Source: CAVPFA01 sp963703655 (lineage in GTDB: Bacteria > Actinomycetota > Acidimicrobiia > Acidimicrobiales > Bog-793). Taken from it: a DNA stretch of 64,000 bases. The position numbers and the translations under genes were made by a program. Positions within the stretch are counted from its first letter, which is position 1, and each line of letters starts with the position of its first letter. The notes beneath the pieces are model-generated. The model worked only from the letters and a program-made list of their open reading frames with translations. It was not told where the DNA came from and did no database searches. The stretch is taken from contig CAVPFA010000003.1 in the NCBI GenBank assembly GCA_963703655.1, positions 1,488,001-1,552,000 of the forward strand, written 5' to 3'. Below are positions 15,971 through 24,922 of the stretch, one piece after another.

Positions 15971-17370
15971 CGCCCGCCGCCTCGGGCGTCCCTGCCAGCC
16001 GTCGGCGAGCCGGGCCCGGCGAGCCGAAGGCGCCGGCCGAGGTCGGACTCGAGCACGCCGTCGGGATCGACGCTCCGCTTCACCTCGGCCCACTCGTCGA
16101 TCCGTGGGTACATCGCACGCAGGATCTCCGGCCTGACGCGCCCGTCTTTGGACAGGTACACGCGTCCTCCGGCTGCGGCGACGAGATCGTCCAACTCGTC
16201 GAGGAGCAACGACAGCCCGGTGTTGCCGAGCGGAAGGTCGAGCGCCAGGGTCCATCCGGCCGTCGGGAACGAGAGATGTCCCGGGCCGGCGGCGCCGAAG
16301 CGTTTCAACACCACGAGAAACGAAGCCATGCGCGCCGAGCTGAGCCGCTCCAGTACGTTCCGCACGACGTCCTCGGAGCCGAACGGCACGACGAACTGGT
16401 ACTGGGTGAACCCGCGCGGCCCGTAGAGCACATTCCAGCTGCCCACGCCGTCGAGCGGATGAAAGAAGGACGAGAGGCGCTGCAGCTCCCCGGTGCGGCG
16501 CAACGGGGCCCGTCGGTACCAGGCCTCGTTGAAAGCAGCCACCGTGAAGGGGTTCAACAGTGAGAACGGCGGTGTCGCCGGCACCGTCAGCAGCTGGCGG
16601 GGACCGAATCCGAGCGGGTCGTCCCGCAGCTTGGCGGGAAGGTCCGAGATAGCTGCGTGGTCGCCGACCGTTATCACCGAACGGCCCAGGTGGCGTCCCC
16701 GGGCGAGACTGTCGACCCACGCCACCGAGTAGCGGTGATGGGCGTCGGTCTCGCTCATCCGGGCCATGCACGCGTCCAGGTCCGGCGTCCGCTCGGTGTC
16801 CACGAGCATCCGAGACGTCTCGATGGATACCAGTCGCAGCGTCGCGTCGGTGACGACCCCGGTGAGGCCCATGCCGCCCGCGGTCGCCCAGAACAGCTCG
16901 GCATCCTTGTCCGGGCCACATTCCACGTTCTCGGTCGGGGTGACAAGCCCGAGTCGTTCCACGTGCGCGCTGATCGTCCCGTCCTGATGGTGGTTCTTGC
17001 CGTGGACATCGCTCGCGATCGCGCCGCCAACGGTCACGTATCTCGTGCCGGGAGTCACCGGTACGAAAAAGCCCCGCGGCACGACGACACGCAGCAACGC
17101 GTCGAGGGAGCAGCCGGCCTCCACCCGGACACGGCGCGCGAGATGGTCCAGGTCCACGATCCGGCCGAGCCCGGTGCAGTCGAGGACCGTCCCGCCGGCG
17201 CACTGGGCGGCGTCCCCGTACGAGCGCCCGAGGCCCCTCGCCAGGTGGTGACCGGGCTCCGCGAGGTACGCCCTCACCTCCTCAGGGCCCTGAGGATCGA
17301 CGACCCAGGCGGCCGACGGCCCGGCCCGGCCCCAGCCGGCGAGGAGCTCGCCGTGCCTTCTAGAGCTCAC
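15967..17370 (-). CDS. dprE1: decaprenylphosphoryl-beta-D-ribose 2'-oxidase
   Basis: FAD enzyme of the VAO/PCMH fold, 467 residues. FAD-domain motifs GLGRSYGDAAQ and GGAIASDVHGKNHHQDG (the active-site His and Gly loop) are present, followed by the substrate domain and the catalytic-lysine region VYLSKDGR and MYPRIDEW. It oxidises the 2'-OH of decaprenyl-phospho-ribose; DprE2 then reduces it. At the position of mycobacterial Cys387 (the benzothiazinone target) the sequence is GWTLALDLPL, with Ala at about residue 376. GTG at 17370 overlaps the upstream UbiA-family stop. The product is the only known arabinose donor for arabinan, so this host probably makes arabinosylated wall polymers. Confidence 0.93.
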   Translation of the reverse strand: MSSRRHGELLAGWGRAGPSAAWVVDPQGPEEVRAYLAEPGHHLARGLGRSYGDAAQCAGGTVLDCTGLGRIVDLDHLARRVRVEAGCSLDALLRVVVPRGFFVPVTPGTRYVTVGGAIASDVHGKNHHQDGTISAHVERLGLVTPTENVECGPDKDAELFWATAGGMGLTGVVTDATLRLVSIETSRMLVDTERTPDLDACMARMSETDAHHRYSVAWVDSLARGRHLGRSVITVGDHAAISDLPAKLRDDPLGFGPRQLLTVPATPPFSLLNPFTVAAFNEAWYRRAPLRRTGELQRLSSFFHPLDGVGSWNVLYGPRGFTQYQFVVPFGSEDVVRNVLERLSSARMASFLVVLKRFGAAGPGHLSFPTAGWTLALDLPLGNTGLSLLLDELDDLVAAAGGRVYLSKDGRVRPEILRAMYPRIDEWAEVKRSVDPDGVLESDLGRRLRLAGPGSPTAGRDARGGGR

Positions 17371-18368
17371 GAATAGATGCCGACCAGGAGAAGGATGACC
17401 CAGATCAGGCCGAGGGCCTGGAGCGTGCGGTCCTTCAGTGCCAGCTCCTCAGGGGCGCCGCCCCGGCCGCGTTCGACCGCGAGTTCGACCGCCAGCACCG
17501 CAAGGACGAAGGGGACGACGGAGAGCTCGAACCAGACCAGGTGGCCGGCCCGGGACTTGAGGCTGAGGTGGTTGTAGCGGTCGAACGCCCACAGGCAGTA
17601 GGCGGTAACGGCGACCGATGCAGCAAGGGTCCGCACGGTGCGGAGGAACCCGGCGGGGTAGCCGCCGAGGGCCGAGCGGTGGTCGGCGCGGTCGTCCCCC
17701 AGCTCCTGGTGCTCGGAGCTTCGTTTCCCGCCGACGATGAACAACGCGCCGAACGACGTCACGAGCAGGAACCAGGGCGAGAGCGGCACGTGGGTCGCCA
17801 CGCCACCCGCGATCGCCCTCAGCACGAAACCCGATCCCACGCACGCCATCTCGATCACCGGGAGCCGCTTCAGCCCCAAGGAGTACGCGAGTGTGATCAG
17901 CACGTACGCCCCTACGACCTCGGTGAGCATCGCGCCCTCGAGCAGGCTCGCACCGGCCAGCGAAGCCGCCAGCAGGACGGTTGCTGCGATCCAGGCCACC
18001 GTCGGCGCCAGCTCGCCGGCAGCGATCGGGCGGCGCCGTTTGACCGGGTGGAGCCGGTCTGCGTCGGCGTCGAGGATGTCGTTCACCAGATACGTCGATG
18101 CCGAGGCGGCGACGAAGATCGCGAAGGCCGCGGCGCAGCGCCAGAAGATCGGCAGGTGGAAGATCAGGCCGGCCGCGGACGGGGCGGCGAACACGAGCAG
18201 GTTCTTCACCCACTGGCGCGGTCGCATCGCGTAGAACAGGGTCACGGCCAAGGGCCGCCTTCCAGGAGGAGGGCGAAAGAGCGTCGTGTCGCCCCGGACC
18301 GGCGTCCAGCGAGATTGCTCGTCGGCGGGCGCTGGCGCTCGGCGTTGAGGGACGCGCATAGCGACCAT
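17367..18368 (-). CDS. decaprenyl-phosphate phosphoribosyltransferase (UbiA family)
   Basis: Integral membrane prenyltransferase of about 333 residues with eight to nine helices. The first Asp-rich motif NDILDADADRLHPVKRRRP and the second region YSLGLKRLPVIEMACVGSGFVLRAIAGG are those of the DPPR synthase group (Rv3806c-like), which attaches phosphoribosyl-pyrophosphate to decaprenyl phosphate. It overlaps dprE1 by 4 nt, and the trio performs successive steps of decaprenyl-phospho-arabinose synthesis; the intervening phosphatase is not in the window. The start is uncertain: ATG 18368 and ATG 18359 are both possible, neither with a clear ribosome site. A longer frame upstream is basic and unlike the family. 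Confidence 0.88.
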   Translation of the reverse strand: MVAMRVPQRRAPAPADEQSRWTPVRGDTTLFRPPPGRRPLAVTLFYAMRPRQWVKNLLVFAAPSAAGLIFHLPIFWRCAAAFAIFVAASASTYLVNDILDADADRLHPVKRRRPIAAGELAPTVAWIAATVLLAASLAGASLLEGAMLTEVVGAYVLITLAYSLGLKRLPVIEMACVGSGFVLRAIAGGVATHVPLSPWFLLVTSFGALFIVGGKRSSEHQELGDDRADHRSALGGYPAGFLRTVRTLAASVAVTAYCLWAFDRYNHLSLKSRAGHLVWFELSVVPFVLAVLAVELAVERGRGGAPEELALKDRTLQALGLIWVILLLVGIYS

Positions 18369-18436
18369 CGTAGGAGGCGGAGGCTGCTTCGAGACGCCGC
18401 ATCTCGACTTCTGCCCGCTCCGGGAAGCAAGGAAGC

Positions 18437-19249
18437 TCAGTTGAACTGAAACGACCTCTTGGAGAGGTTGACCCAGAAGCCTTGGATCACCGAGTCGATC
18501 GTCCCCGGATGCTCGATCGCCGTCCCGAGCGCCACGAACAGCGGCACGAGGTGGTCGACCGTCGGATGCGCGTACGCGAGGGCCGGTGCTCGCCGCCTGT
18601 AATCCAACAGCGCGTCGAAGTCCCGCCGCACGATGCAGCCGTCCGCCCACGCGTCGAACTCAGCCGACCAGGACGGAGGGTCGTCGTCGGGTCGGCTCGG
18701 TTCGATGAAAGGAAGGCCGTGGGTAAGAAAGCCACTGCCGATGACGAGCACGCCCTCGTCGCGAAGGGGAGCAAGCTGCCTTCCGGTCTCGAGCAGAGCC
18801 TCGGCCTCGAGACTTGGCATCGAGATCTGGAGAACGGGAACGTCTGCGTCGGGCCACATGCACAGCAGCGGTATGAACGCGCCGTGATCGAGGCCTCGAT
18901 GGGGCGATTCGGCGATCGGCTGACGGGGTGCCAGCAGTTCTCTCACCCGGTCCGCGAGCGCCGGCGCGCCGGGCGAGCGATACGCGAGCTCGTAGAAGCG
19001 CTCGGGGAAGCCCCAGAAGTCGTACACGAGAGGGACGGTCGTCGTCGCTCCCAGGGTCAAAGGAGCGCTCTCCCAATGGGCCGAGACCATGAGGATCGCC
19101 GCCGGCCGCCCGATCGACGCGGCCCACGACGCCAGCTGGCCGGGCCAGACAGGGTCGTCAACCAGCGGCGGCGCGCCATGGCCGAGATACAGCGCCGGCA
19201 TGCGCGCCGCCGACTGCACCTGGTTCGAGTCGGTCATGGCACCTGTCAT
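18437..19249 (-). CDS. extradiol ring-cleavage dioxygenase, DODA/LigB type
   Basis: Protein of 270 residues of the class III extradiol dioxygenase family that includes YgiD and plant 4,5-DOPA dioxygenase. Metal-site histidines are visible in YLGHGAPPL, MVSAHWE, GLDHGAFIPL and AHPTVDHLVPLFVALG. The family uses one zinc or iron ion to cleave catechols, but the in vivo substrate of bacterial members is rarely known. ATG 19249 or ATG 19237 can serve as start. It is divergent from the DUF2461 gene (86 bp) and 68 bp upstream of the DPPR synthase start on the same strand. Confidence 0.85.
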   Translation of the reverse strand: MTGAMTDSNQVQSAARMPALYLGHGAPPLVDDPVWPGQLASWAASIGRPAAILMVSAHWESAPLTLGATTTVPLVYDFWGFPERFYELAYRSPGAPALADRVRELLAPRQPIAESPHRGLDHGAFIPLLCMWPDADVPVLQISMPSLEAEALLETGRQLAPLRDEGVLVIGSGFLTHGLPFIEPSRPDDDPPSWSAEFDAWADGCIVRRDFDALLDYRRRAPALAYAHPTVDHLVPLFVALGTAIEHPGTIDSVIQGFWVNLSKRSFQFN

Positions 19250-19335
19250 CTTGCCCGAGCGCGCGCCGTCGGGACAGTCGCCTCGCGCCCGTCGCCCGCG
19301 CAGGCGCGGCCCATCGCGTTGGCTACGCTCCGGCC

Positions 19336-19986
19336 GTGGGCTTCAAGGGTTGGCCGAGCGAGGCGATCGAGTTCTTCGAGGGCTTGGAAGCCGACAATTC
19401 CAAGACGTACTGGAACGAGAACAGGTCGGTCTACGACAACGACGTCCTGCGGCCGATGACCGAGCTTCTGGCCGAGCTCGTGCCCGACTTCGGAGCGGGC
19501 AGGGTATTCCGCCCCTACAGGGACGTACGATTCAGCGCCGACAAGGCCCCTTACAAGACCGCCATAGCGGCGAGCCTCGAATTGGGCGGCTACATCCAGC
19601 TGTCGGCCGAAGGCCTCGGGGTCGGAAACGGGATGTGGATGATGGCTCCCGACCAGCTGAGCCGGTACCGGCAAGCCGTCTCGGGTGACAAGACCGGGCA
19701 GGCGCTCGTCGAGCTGCTTTCTGTCATCCGGGCAGCTGGAATCGACGCGGGCGGCCACGACGCCCTGAAGACCGCGCCAAAGGGCTATCCGAAGGACCAT
19801 CCGCGCGTCGACCTGTTGCGCAACAAGGGCCTCATCAGCTGGAGGCAGTGGCCGCCAGGCCCGTGGCTCGGCAAGCCCGGAGCCAAGGCCCGCGTGGTCG
19901 AGTTCCTGACGACGTCGCGTCCGCTCAAGGACTGGCTCGACGCCAACGTCGGGCAGTCGACGCTCGAGAACCACTCGCGGCGATAA
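19336..19986 (+). CDS. DUF2461 (TIGR02453) family protein
   Basis: Protein of 216 residues with the family hallmarks FFEGLEADNSKTYWNENRSVYDNDVLRPM near the N-terminus, FRPYRDVRFSADKAPYKTAIAA, and the C-terminal PKGYPKDHPRVDLLRNKGL. No biochemical function is established for the family. GTG 19336 is the only start that keeps the conserved N-terminus. The next gene, a peroxiredoxin, begins 65 bp downstream with its own ribosome site. Confidence 0.85.
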   Translation: MGFKGWPSEAIEFFEGLEADNSKTYWNENRSVYDNDVLRPMTELLAELVPDFGAGRVFRPYRDVRFSADKAPYKTAIAASLELGGYIQLSAEGLGVGNGMWMMAPDQLSRYRQAVSGDKTGQALVELLSVIRAAGIDAGGHDALKTAPKGYPKDHPRVDLLRNKGLISWRQWPPGPWLGKPGAKARVVEFLTTSRPLKDWLDANVGQSTLENHSRR

Positions 19987-20051
19987 GTCGCGCCCTGCTT
20001 GACCAGTCTGACCGATGCCCGCTACAGAAAAGGCACCTTGGAAGGAGAAGC

Positions 20052-20534
20052 ATGACGATTGCCGTCGGCGACCGCATACCTGATGTCGGGATCTGGACGA
20101 CGAGCAGGGACGGGCCTCAGTCGGTCCGCACCGGCGACGTCCTCGGAAGTGGGACGGTCGTGCTGTTCGCGGTCCCGGGGGCCTTCACTCCCACGTGCTC
20201 GGACTACCACCTTCCCGGTTTCCTGGCTCGTGCCGACGAGCTGCGGGCCAAGGGAGTCGACACCATTGCCTGCCTGTCGGTCAACGACCCGTACGTGATG
20301 GACGCGTGGCGCCGTGACCAGGGCGTTGGCGACACGATCGTCATGCTCGCCGACGGCAACGGGGAGTTCACGCACGCGCTCGGCCTCGAGCTGGACGGCA
20401 GCCGGTCCGGCCTCGGACAGCGCTCACGGCGGTACGCCGCAGTCATCAACGACGGAATCGTCACCGCTCTGCTGGTCGAGCCCGCCGGGCGACTGACCGT
20501 GAGCTCGGCGGAATCTGTGCTTGCCTCTTTGTAG
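20052..20534 (+). CDS. peroxiredoxin, Prx5-like
   Basis: Thiol peroxidase of 160 residues with the peroxidatic motif VPGAFTPTCSDYHLPGF and the Prx5-type start MTIAVGDRIPDVGI. It reduces hydrogen peroxide and alkyl hydroperoxides in the cytosol. DGSRSGLGQRSRRYAAVINDG is the usual dimer-interface region. No clear resolving Cys follows, suggesting a 1-Cys mechanism or an external thiol. Ribosome site GAAGGAG is 6 nt before ATG 20052. Confidence 0.9.
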   Translation: MTIAVGDRIPDVGIWTTSRDGPQSVRTGDVLGSGTVVLFAVPGAFTPTCSDYHLPGFLARADELRAKGVDTIACLSVNDPYVMDAWRRDQGVGDTIVMLADGNGEFTHALGLELDGSRSGLGQRSRRYAAVINDGIVTALLVEPAGRLTVSSAESVLASL

Positions 20535-20615
20535 TCAACAATCCGCGGCGAGTTTCGGCGGCCAAGCAACCCGACTTTGGGCTGGGGCGCGAGGCGAGTG
20601 AGATCGGGAGGTTCG

Positions 20616-22187
20616 ATGGGTCGGCGGCCCTTCGCCGGGAAGAGCCGGGCGCTGGCGCTCGGAGCCCTTGTAGCAGCGCTGACGGTGGCCCCCCTGGCAC
20701 GCTCGGGCGCCGCGTCTGGAGCGTCGGCCAAGGGTGACACTTCTCAGGCGCAGGGACAGGCGCACCCGGCGCGGGCGCAGCCTGGCGCAGCGGGATCGCC
20801 CGGCGACCTTGTCACCTACGACTACGGCAACACGCGCTCGGGTCACGATCCCGTCGACCCGTCGATCAGGAACGTGTCGTCCAGGCCCGCGTGGGACGGC
20901 TCCCTCGACGGCGGTGTCTATGCCGAGCCGCTCGTCTACAAGGCGACGGTGTACGTCGCCACCGAGAACGACTCGCTCTACGCGATCGCAGCCGCCAGCG
21001 GCAAGGTGCTCTGGAGGCAGCACGTCGGAACGGCGGTGAAAAGGTCCTTGATCGACTCGGCTCCGACGCTCGCCGCGCACTGCGGAGACATCGACCCGCT
21101 GGGGATCACCGGCACGCCCGTCATCGACACCTCCACCGGTGAGATCTTCGTCGCGGAGGAGACCGAGCTTGCTGGCTACAACGGCGGCTGGAGGGGTATT
21201 CGCCATTGGCTCGTCGCGATCTCGCTCACGAGCCACCGAGTGCTCTGGCACCGGGATGTCGACCCTCCGCACGGCAACAACCCCGACTACTACTACATAC
21301 CGGCAGAGCAGCAGCGTCCGGCGCTGACGCTCGCGAACGGGCGGCTGTACGTCGCCTTCGGAGGCCTCGCCGACGACTGCGGGCAGTACCACGGCTACTT
21401 GGTCGACCTCCCGGTGTCTGGGACCGGACCGCTCGGCACCTACCAGGTCCCGAGCAAGCGCGAGGGAGCGATCTGGGAGACGAACGGGGCCGTGGTGTCG
21501 CCACAAGGCGACTTGTACGTCGCCACCGGCAACGGGAGCTCCAACGCGAGCTTCGACTGGGGGAACTCGGTGCTCGAGCTGTCCCCGACGCTGAAGCGGC
21601 TCGGCTACTGGGCCCCGAGCAACTGGGTGCAGCTCAACGAGAACGACTGGGACCTCGGGTCAGCAGGGCCGATCAACGTCCCGGGGACGTCACTTCTCTT
21701 CGTTGCCGGCAAGCCGTGCTCTCCATGCGCGTTCGATGAGGTCGGCTATCTCATGGCGGAAGGTCACCTTGGTCACATCGGCCACGGTGCGTTTTCCGGT
21801 CCTGTCTGCCCCTATGGGGGAGGCGACTTCGGAGCTAACGCCTCCGATGTCGTCGGCGCGGGCAAGAGCGCACGGACCTTCATCTACGCAGCGTGCGGAA
21901 ATGGGACCGCCGCAGTGCAGGTGTCGACCTCGCCGGTGGCGTTCCGCCGCGTTTGGAAGTCCCCCTCGGTTGGGAGCCCGAACGGCCCGCCGATAGTCGC
22001 CGGTGGCGTCGTGTGGGCTCTCGATTGGAAGGGCGCAGCCCTGTACGGCATGAACCCGGTGACCGGGTACGTCATCTTCCAGCGCAGGACCGATTCGCTC
22101 GAGCACTTCGCCACGCCCGGCGTGGGCGACGGCATGATCCTCGTGCCGACCGCGAGGGGCGTCGAGGCATTCCGCACGTCCAGTTGA
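20616..22187 (+). CDS. secreted PQQ-like beta-propeller protein
   Basis: Protein of 523 residues with an N-terminal signal peptide (about 1-35, cleavage near GAASGASA) and a low-complexity linker, then repeats of the PQQ/quinoprotein propeller: GGVYAEPLVYKATVYVATENDSLYAI, SGKVLWRQHVG, GITGTPVIDTSTGEIFV, WETNGAVVSPQGDLYVATGNG. Catalytic calcium and disulfide features of true PQQ alcohol dehydrogenases are not evident, so a structural or binding role is possible. GKPCSPCAFDEVGY contains a Cys pair that could form a disulfide outside the cell. ATG 20616 is chosen; the longer frame from 20577 lacks the signal at its N-terminus. Confidence 0.75.
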   Translation: MGRRPFAGKSRALALGALVAALTVAPLARSGAASGASAKGDTSQAQGQAHPARAQPGAAGSPGDLVTYDYGNTRSGHDPVDPSIRNVSSRPAWDGSLDGGVYAEPLVYKATVYVATENDSLYAIAAASGKVLWRQHVGTAVKRSLIDSAPTLAAHCGDIDPLGITGTPVIDTSTGEIFVAEETELAGYNGGWRGIRHWLVAISLTSHRVLWHRDVDPPHGNNPDYYYIPAEQQRPALTLANGRLYVAFGGLADDCGQYHGYLVDLPVSGTGPLGTYQVPSKREGAIWETNGAVVSPQGDLYVATGNGSSNASFDWGNSVLELSPTLKRLGYWAPSNWVQLNENDWDLGSAGPINVPGTSLLFVAGKPCSPCAFDEVGYLMAEGHLGHIGHGAFSGPVCPYGGGDFGANASDVVGAGKSARTFIYAACGNGTAAVQVSTSPVAFRRVWKSPSVGSPNGPPIVAGGVVWALDWKGAALYGMNPVTGYVIFQRRTDSLEHFATPGVGDGMILVPTARGVEAFRTSS

Positions 22188-22258
22188 GCGGCGGCCGCCG
22201 TGTTCGACCAGACCGCACCGCCGCGTCAGCGCCCGCGAACCGAGCACTGCCAGAACGC

Positions 22259-23059
22259 TCAGGGGGTGAGCGCCACCGCCGCCTCAGGCGTCGCGACTCG
22301 GAAGCTGAAGCTCTCCTCCAGATAGAAATGCGCGGTGTCGGCGTCGTGCTTGCTGTATCCGAGGGAAATATCCTCTCCGCACTCGAAGAGAAAGTCGCCA
22401 CCTCGCAAGCTGAGCACCACGGCGCCGTCGACCCCAGGGGCCCAGACGATCGGCCCGCCGAGGATCTGGCGAAGGTGGTCGAACACGACCAGGCCTCCGT
22501 GCTCGGTCGTCTCCACGACACCCGTGTACTCCTGCGGGCCGAGGGCAAGGCCGTACGGACCGCTCACGCCGGCGTCGAGCAGCGTCTCGACGGCCTTGGC
22601 CGCGTGTCCCGGATAGCTGGCGTAAGCCGTCCCGAGCGTCACCGGGCTATGGGTCGTCGCGCCCGTGATCCCGACGACGCCGGCCTCTGACCAGCCGTGG
22701 AAGACGGCGATGTTCTCCGCCACCGCGATCCGGCGTGCCGCTGCATCGAGCGCGCTCAAGTCGAGGTCACTGGCCCCTCGGTCGGCGTCGAGCAGCTCAT
22801 CGCGTGAGAGGGCAAAGGGGGCCCGCAGCTCGGCCAGCGGCAGCACCCGGCGTCGGCGAGCTTGCAGGTTGTCGCCGGGGGCCTGGATGTCGGACACACG
22901 CCCCAGATTGGTGGCCGAGTGCTCCCAGCCCATGGGGCCGCTGAAGTCCACCAGTTTGCGAGCGGCCAACGCAGGAACGAGTCGGTCGCGGCCCTCGCTG
23001 TCGAGCCGGCTCCACGCAGTATCGGTAACCGGGGCATGGGAACGTAGCAAGTGGTTCAC
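22259..23059 (-). CDS. enc: encapsulin shell protein
   Basis: HK97-fold shell protein of 266 residues (linocin/CFP29 family). Hallmarks are MNHLLRSHAPVTDTAWSRLD, LAARKLVDFSGPMGWEHSATNLGR, VFHGWSEAGVVGITGATTH, the axial region GPYGLALGPQEYTGVVETTEHGG, and the C-terminal FYLEESFSFRVATPEAAVAL. It assembles into an icosahedral nanocompartment. The GTG start overlaps the stop of the cargo gene immediately upstream, so shell and cargo are made from one message. The cargo carries the usual C-terminal docking peptide. Confidence 0.95.
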   Translation of the reverse strand: MNHLLRSHAPVTDTAWSRLDSEGRDRLVPALAARKLVDFSGPMGWEHSATNLGRVSDIQAPGDNLQARRRRVLPLAELRAPFALSRDELLDADRGASDLDLSALDAAARRIAVAENIAVFHGWSEAGVVGITGATTHSPVTLGTAYASYPGHAAKAVETLLDAGVSGPYGLALGPQEYTGVVETTEHGGLVVFDHLRQILGGPIVWAPGVDGAVVLSLRGGDFLFECGEDISLGYSKHDADTAHFYLEESFSFRVATPEAAVALTP

Positions 23060-23436
23060 AGCGACTCTCCTCTCAAGCTGCCGATCCCGAACGAGCCATC
23101 GACCGCCGGCGCCTCGGAACTGTCGGTCGCAGCCTCAGCTTCGGCCTCGATCTCGACGATCGGCGCGCTCGTGAACAGGTACGTGCGGAGGTGGCGATCA
23201 AGGACCGGATCACGGCGGCGCAGCCACTCCAGCACCATCGCGGCGTGCTCCTTCTCCTCGTCACGATTGTGGGCAAGCACGGAGGCCAGTTCGGCCTCGG
23301 TCGCGGCCTCGACCCGCTGGTCGTACCAGTCGATCGCCTCCAGCTCCTCCTGCAGGGAGACGACCGCCCGGTGCTTGTCGATCGTCTGGGGCGAAAGTCG
23401 GTCTTCGGGCTCGTGCAACCCGGCGCTCTGCGCCAT
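23056..23436 (-). CDS. encapsulated ferritin-like protein (encapsulin cargo)
   Basis: Protein of 126 residues of the EncFtn family, a half-ferritin whose di-iron ferroxidase site forms between two subunits. Metal residues sit in EELEAIDWYDQRVEA and HNRDEEKEHAAMVLEWLRRRD. After a flexible acidic linker the C-terminus ends GSFGIGSLRGESL, the canonical encapsulin targeting peptide (consensus GSLGIGSL). It oxidises Fe(II) for mineral storage inside the shell. The ATG has GAGGAGG about 8 nt upstream, a very strong site. It is first in a two-gene operon with encapsulin. Confidence 0.95.
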   Translation of the reverse strand: MAQSAGLHEPEDRLSPQTIDKHRAVVSLQEELEAIDWYDQRVEAATEAELASVLAHNRDEEKEHAAMVLEWLRRRDPVLDRHLRTYLFTSAPIVEIEAEAEAATDSSEAPAVDGSFGIGSLRGESL

Positions 23437-23581
23437 GAATGGACCTCCTCAGAAGGATCGGGGACTCGGTCAGCTCAGACTATTGGATCGAGTTGAGGAT
23501 CACATCTGTCGTGATGAGGTCTTCCCGAGGATTCGGCCGCTGAAGTAGGCGGACGACGACCGGGCGAAGAGGCCCGTCCGC

Positions 23582-24253
23582 TCAGTCCGGCGGCGTCGGC
23601 TGCGAGCCGTGGCCCACAGCAGACTTCTCGGCGGCCGGACCGCCGCGAGCGGTGGCGGCTCTGTAGGAACGGAATCGATGCCATATCACAAAGGCGATCC
23701 CGAGCACCGCAAGCCCACCGATCACGTAGCCGGCATCGCTGAAATCGTGGGCGATGGTCCTCCATTGGGATCCCACGCCATAGCCGATACCGGCCATCGC
23801 CCCGTCCCAGACGAGGCTGCCGGCCGCCGTGAGGAGGCCGAAGCGCACGAGCGGGACCTCTGCGACGCCGGCCGGGAGTGCGACAAAGTTGCGAACGAGC
23901 GGGACGAGCCTGCTCCCGAATACCCCCCAGCGTTCGTGTCGTGCGTACCAACTCTCCGCCCGGTCCAGGTCGGCGTGCGACAGCAGGAGGTACTTTCCCC
24001 AACGATCGACGAAGCGCCTACCGCCCGTCCGACCGATGAACCAGGCGATGTAGGCGCCGACCACCTCTCCGCTGACGCCGATCGCGATCACGGCCGCCAG
24101 GTTGAGCTTGCCGGTCGCCGCCAGCACCCCGGCAAAACCCATCGTGAGCTCAGACGACGTCGGTACACAGCACGACTGGGCCACACATAGAACAAAAATG
24201 GCAACGTAACCAGAAGATGCGACGAACGCCGTAAAATTCAATAGCGCGAGCAC
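23582..24253 (-). CDS. DedA family membrane protein
   Basis: SNARE-associated/DedA protein of 223 residues with about four to five membrane segments. Family signatures GEVVGAYIAWFIGRTGGRRFVDRWGKYLLL and RLVPLVRNFVALPAGVAEVP are present, including the conserved Arg and acidic residues of the reentrant loops. DedA members are implicated in lipid-carrier (undecaprenyl phosphate or phospholipid) scrambling and proton-dependent transport; the substrate here is not known. GTG at 24253 places the first helix at the N-terminus. A frameshifted membrane gene lies 9 bp upstream on the same strand. Confidence 0.88.
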   Translation of the reverse strand: MLALLNFTAFVASSGYVAIFVLCVAQSCCVPTSSELTMGFAGVLAATGKLNLAAVIAIGVSGEVVGAYIAWFIGRTGGRRFVDRWGKYLLLSHADLDRAESWYARHERWGVFGSRLVPLVRNFVALPAGVAEVPLVRFGLLTAAGSLVWDGAMAGIGYGVGSQWRTIAHDFSDAGYVIGGLAVLGIAFVIWHRFRSYRAATARGGPAAEKSAVGHGSQPTPPD

Positions 24254-24262
24254 AGAAGAATC

Positions 24263-24885
24263 CTACCGACCGCCGTGGGACAGGAACGAGCCCACCTTTG
24301 CTGCCAGCAGCACGCCGAGCAGGACGCCGACCGCGAGACTTGCGGCGAGCAGCCACTGACGGGTCCCGGCGCCCGTGATCTCGCGCCGTGCGTGCCCGTA
24401 CCAGTCCCGCGAGGCAAGCCTTGCCGTGTCCTGGAGGTGGAAGAGCACGTGGACAGTCATCGCGCCGAACCAGAGCACGAAGCTCGCCTTGTGCAGGAAC
24501 TGAAGGTTCGAGCGCCACTGGCCGGACACGAACAACAACGCGATCCGCTCGCGAACAGCGCCAGCGTGAGCACGACTACGAAGGGCCCGAGCAACCTGAG
24601 CAGGGGGGGTGGGGGGCCCTTGTCGAGGTACCCGGGGCTGCCGGCGTAGTAGCGGGCGAACCGGTACCCGGTCGACCCGAGCTTCACAAGTACGGGCGGT
24701 ACGAGCATCATGCCGATGAAGACGTGGGGGGTGAGCAGGCGGTGGATGAAGGGGATCGTCAGGCCTTCGGCAGCGAGCAACACGAGCAGCACTGCCGCCG
24801 ATGAGCCCGTTAGCCGGCTATTGGCCTCGACCCCATCGACGCGGCGGCGTGCTCGCGACGATGTCGGTGTCCGACTGGTCCCCAC
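24263..24885 (-). pseudogene. cytochrome b561-like membrane protein (one frameshift)
   Basis: Two overlapping frames together give a protein of about 207 residues with four TM helices. The first (from GTG 24885) holds helices 1-2 with His in TIPFIHRLLTPHVFIGMML and LDKGPPPPLLRLLGPFVVV; the second, from about 24540, continues LLFVSGQWRSNLQFLHKASFVLWFGAMTVHVLFHLQ and a last helix. The His pairs on separate helices suggest two b-type hemes as in cytochrome b561 or DUF4405 proteins. Adding one base near 24543 joins the frames as ASGIALLFVSG. Whether this is an error or a real lesion is undecided. It lies directly upstream of dedA. Confidence 0.65.
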
Positions 24886-24922
24886 GGGTCACTCCGGGAA
24901 GGGCGCGGGGGCCTGGCGGACG

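Noticed and set aside
15209..17203. 664-codon extension of the dprE2 frame
   Set aside because: The extension overlaps dprE1 on the same strand in another frame; the GTGA junction at 15970 marks the real start.
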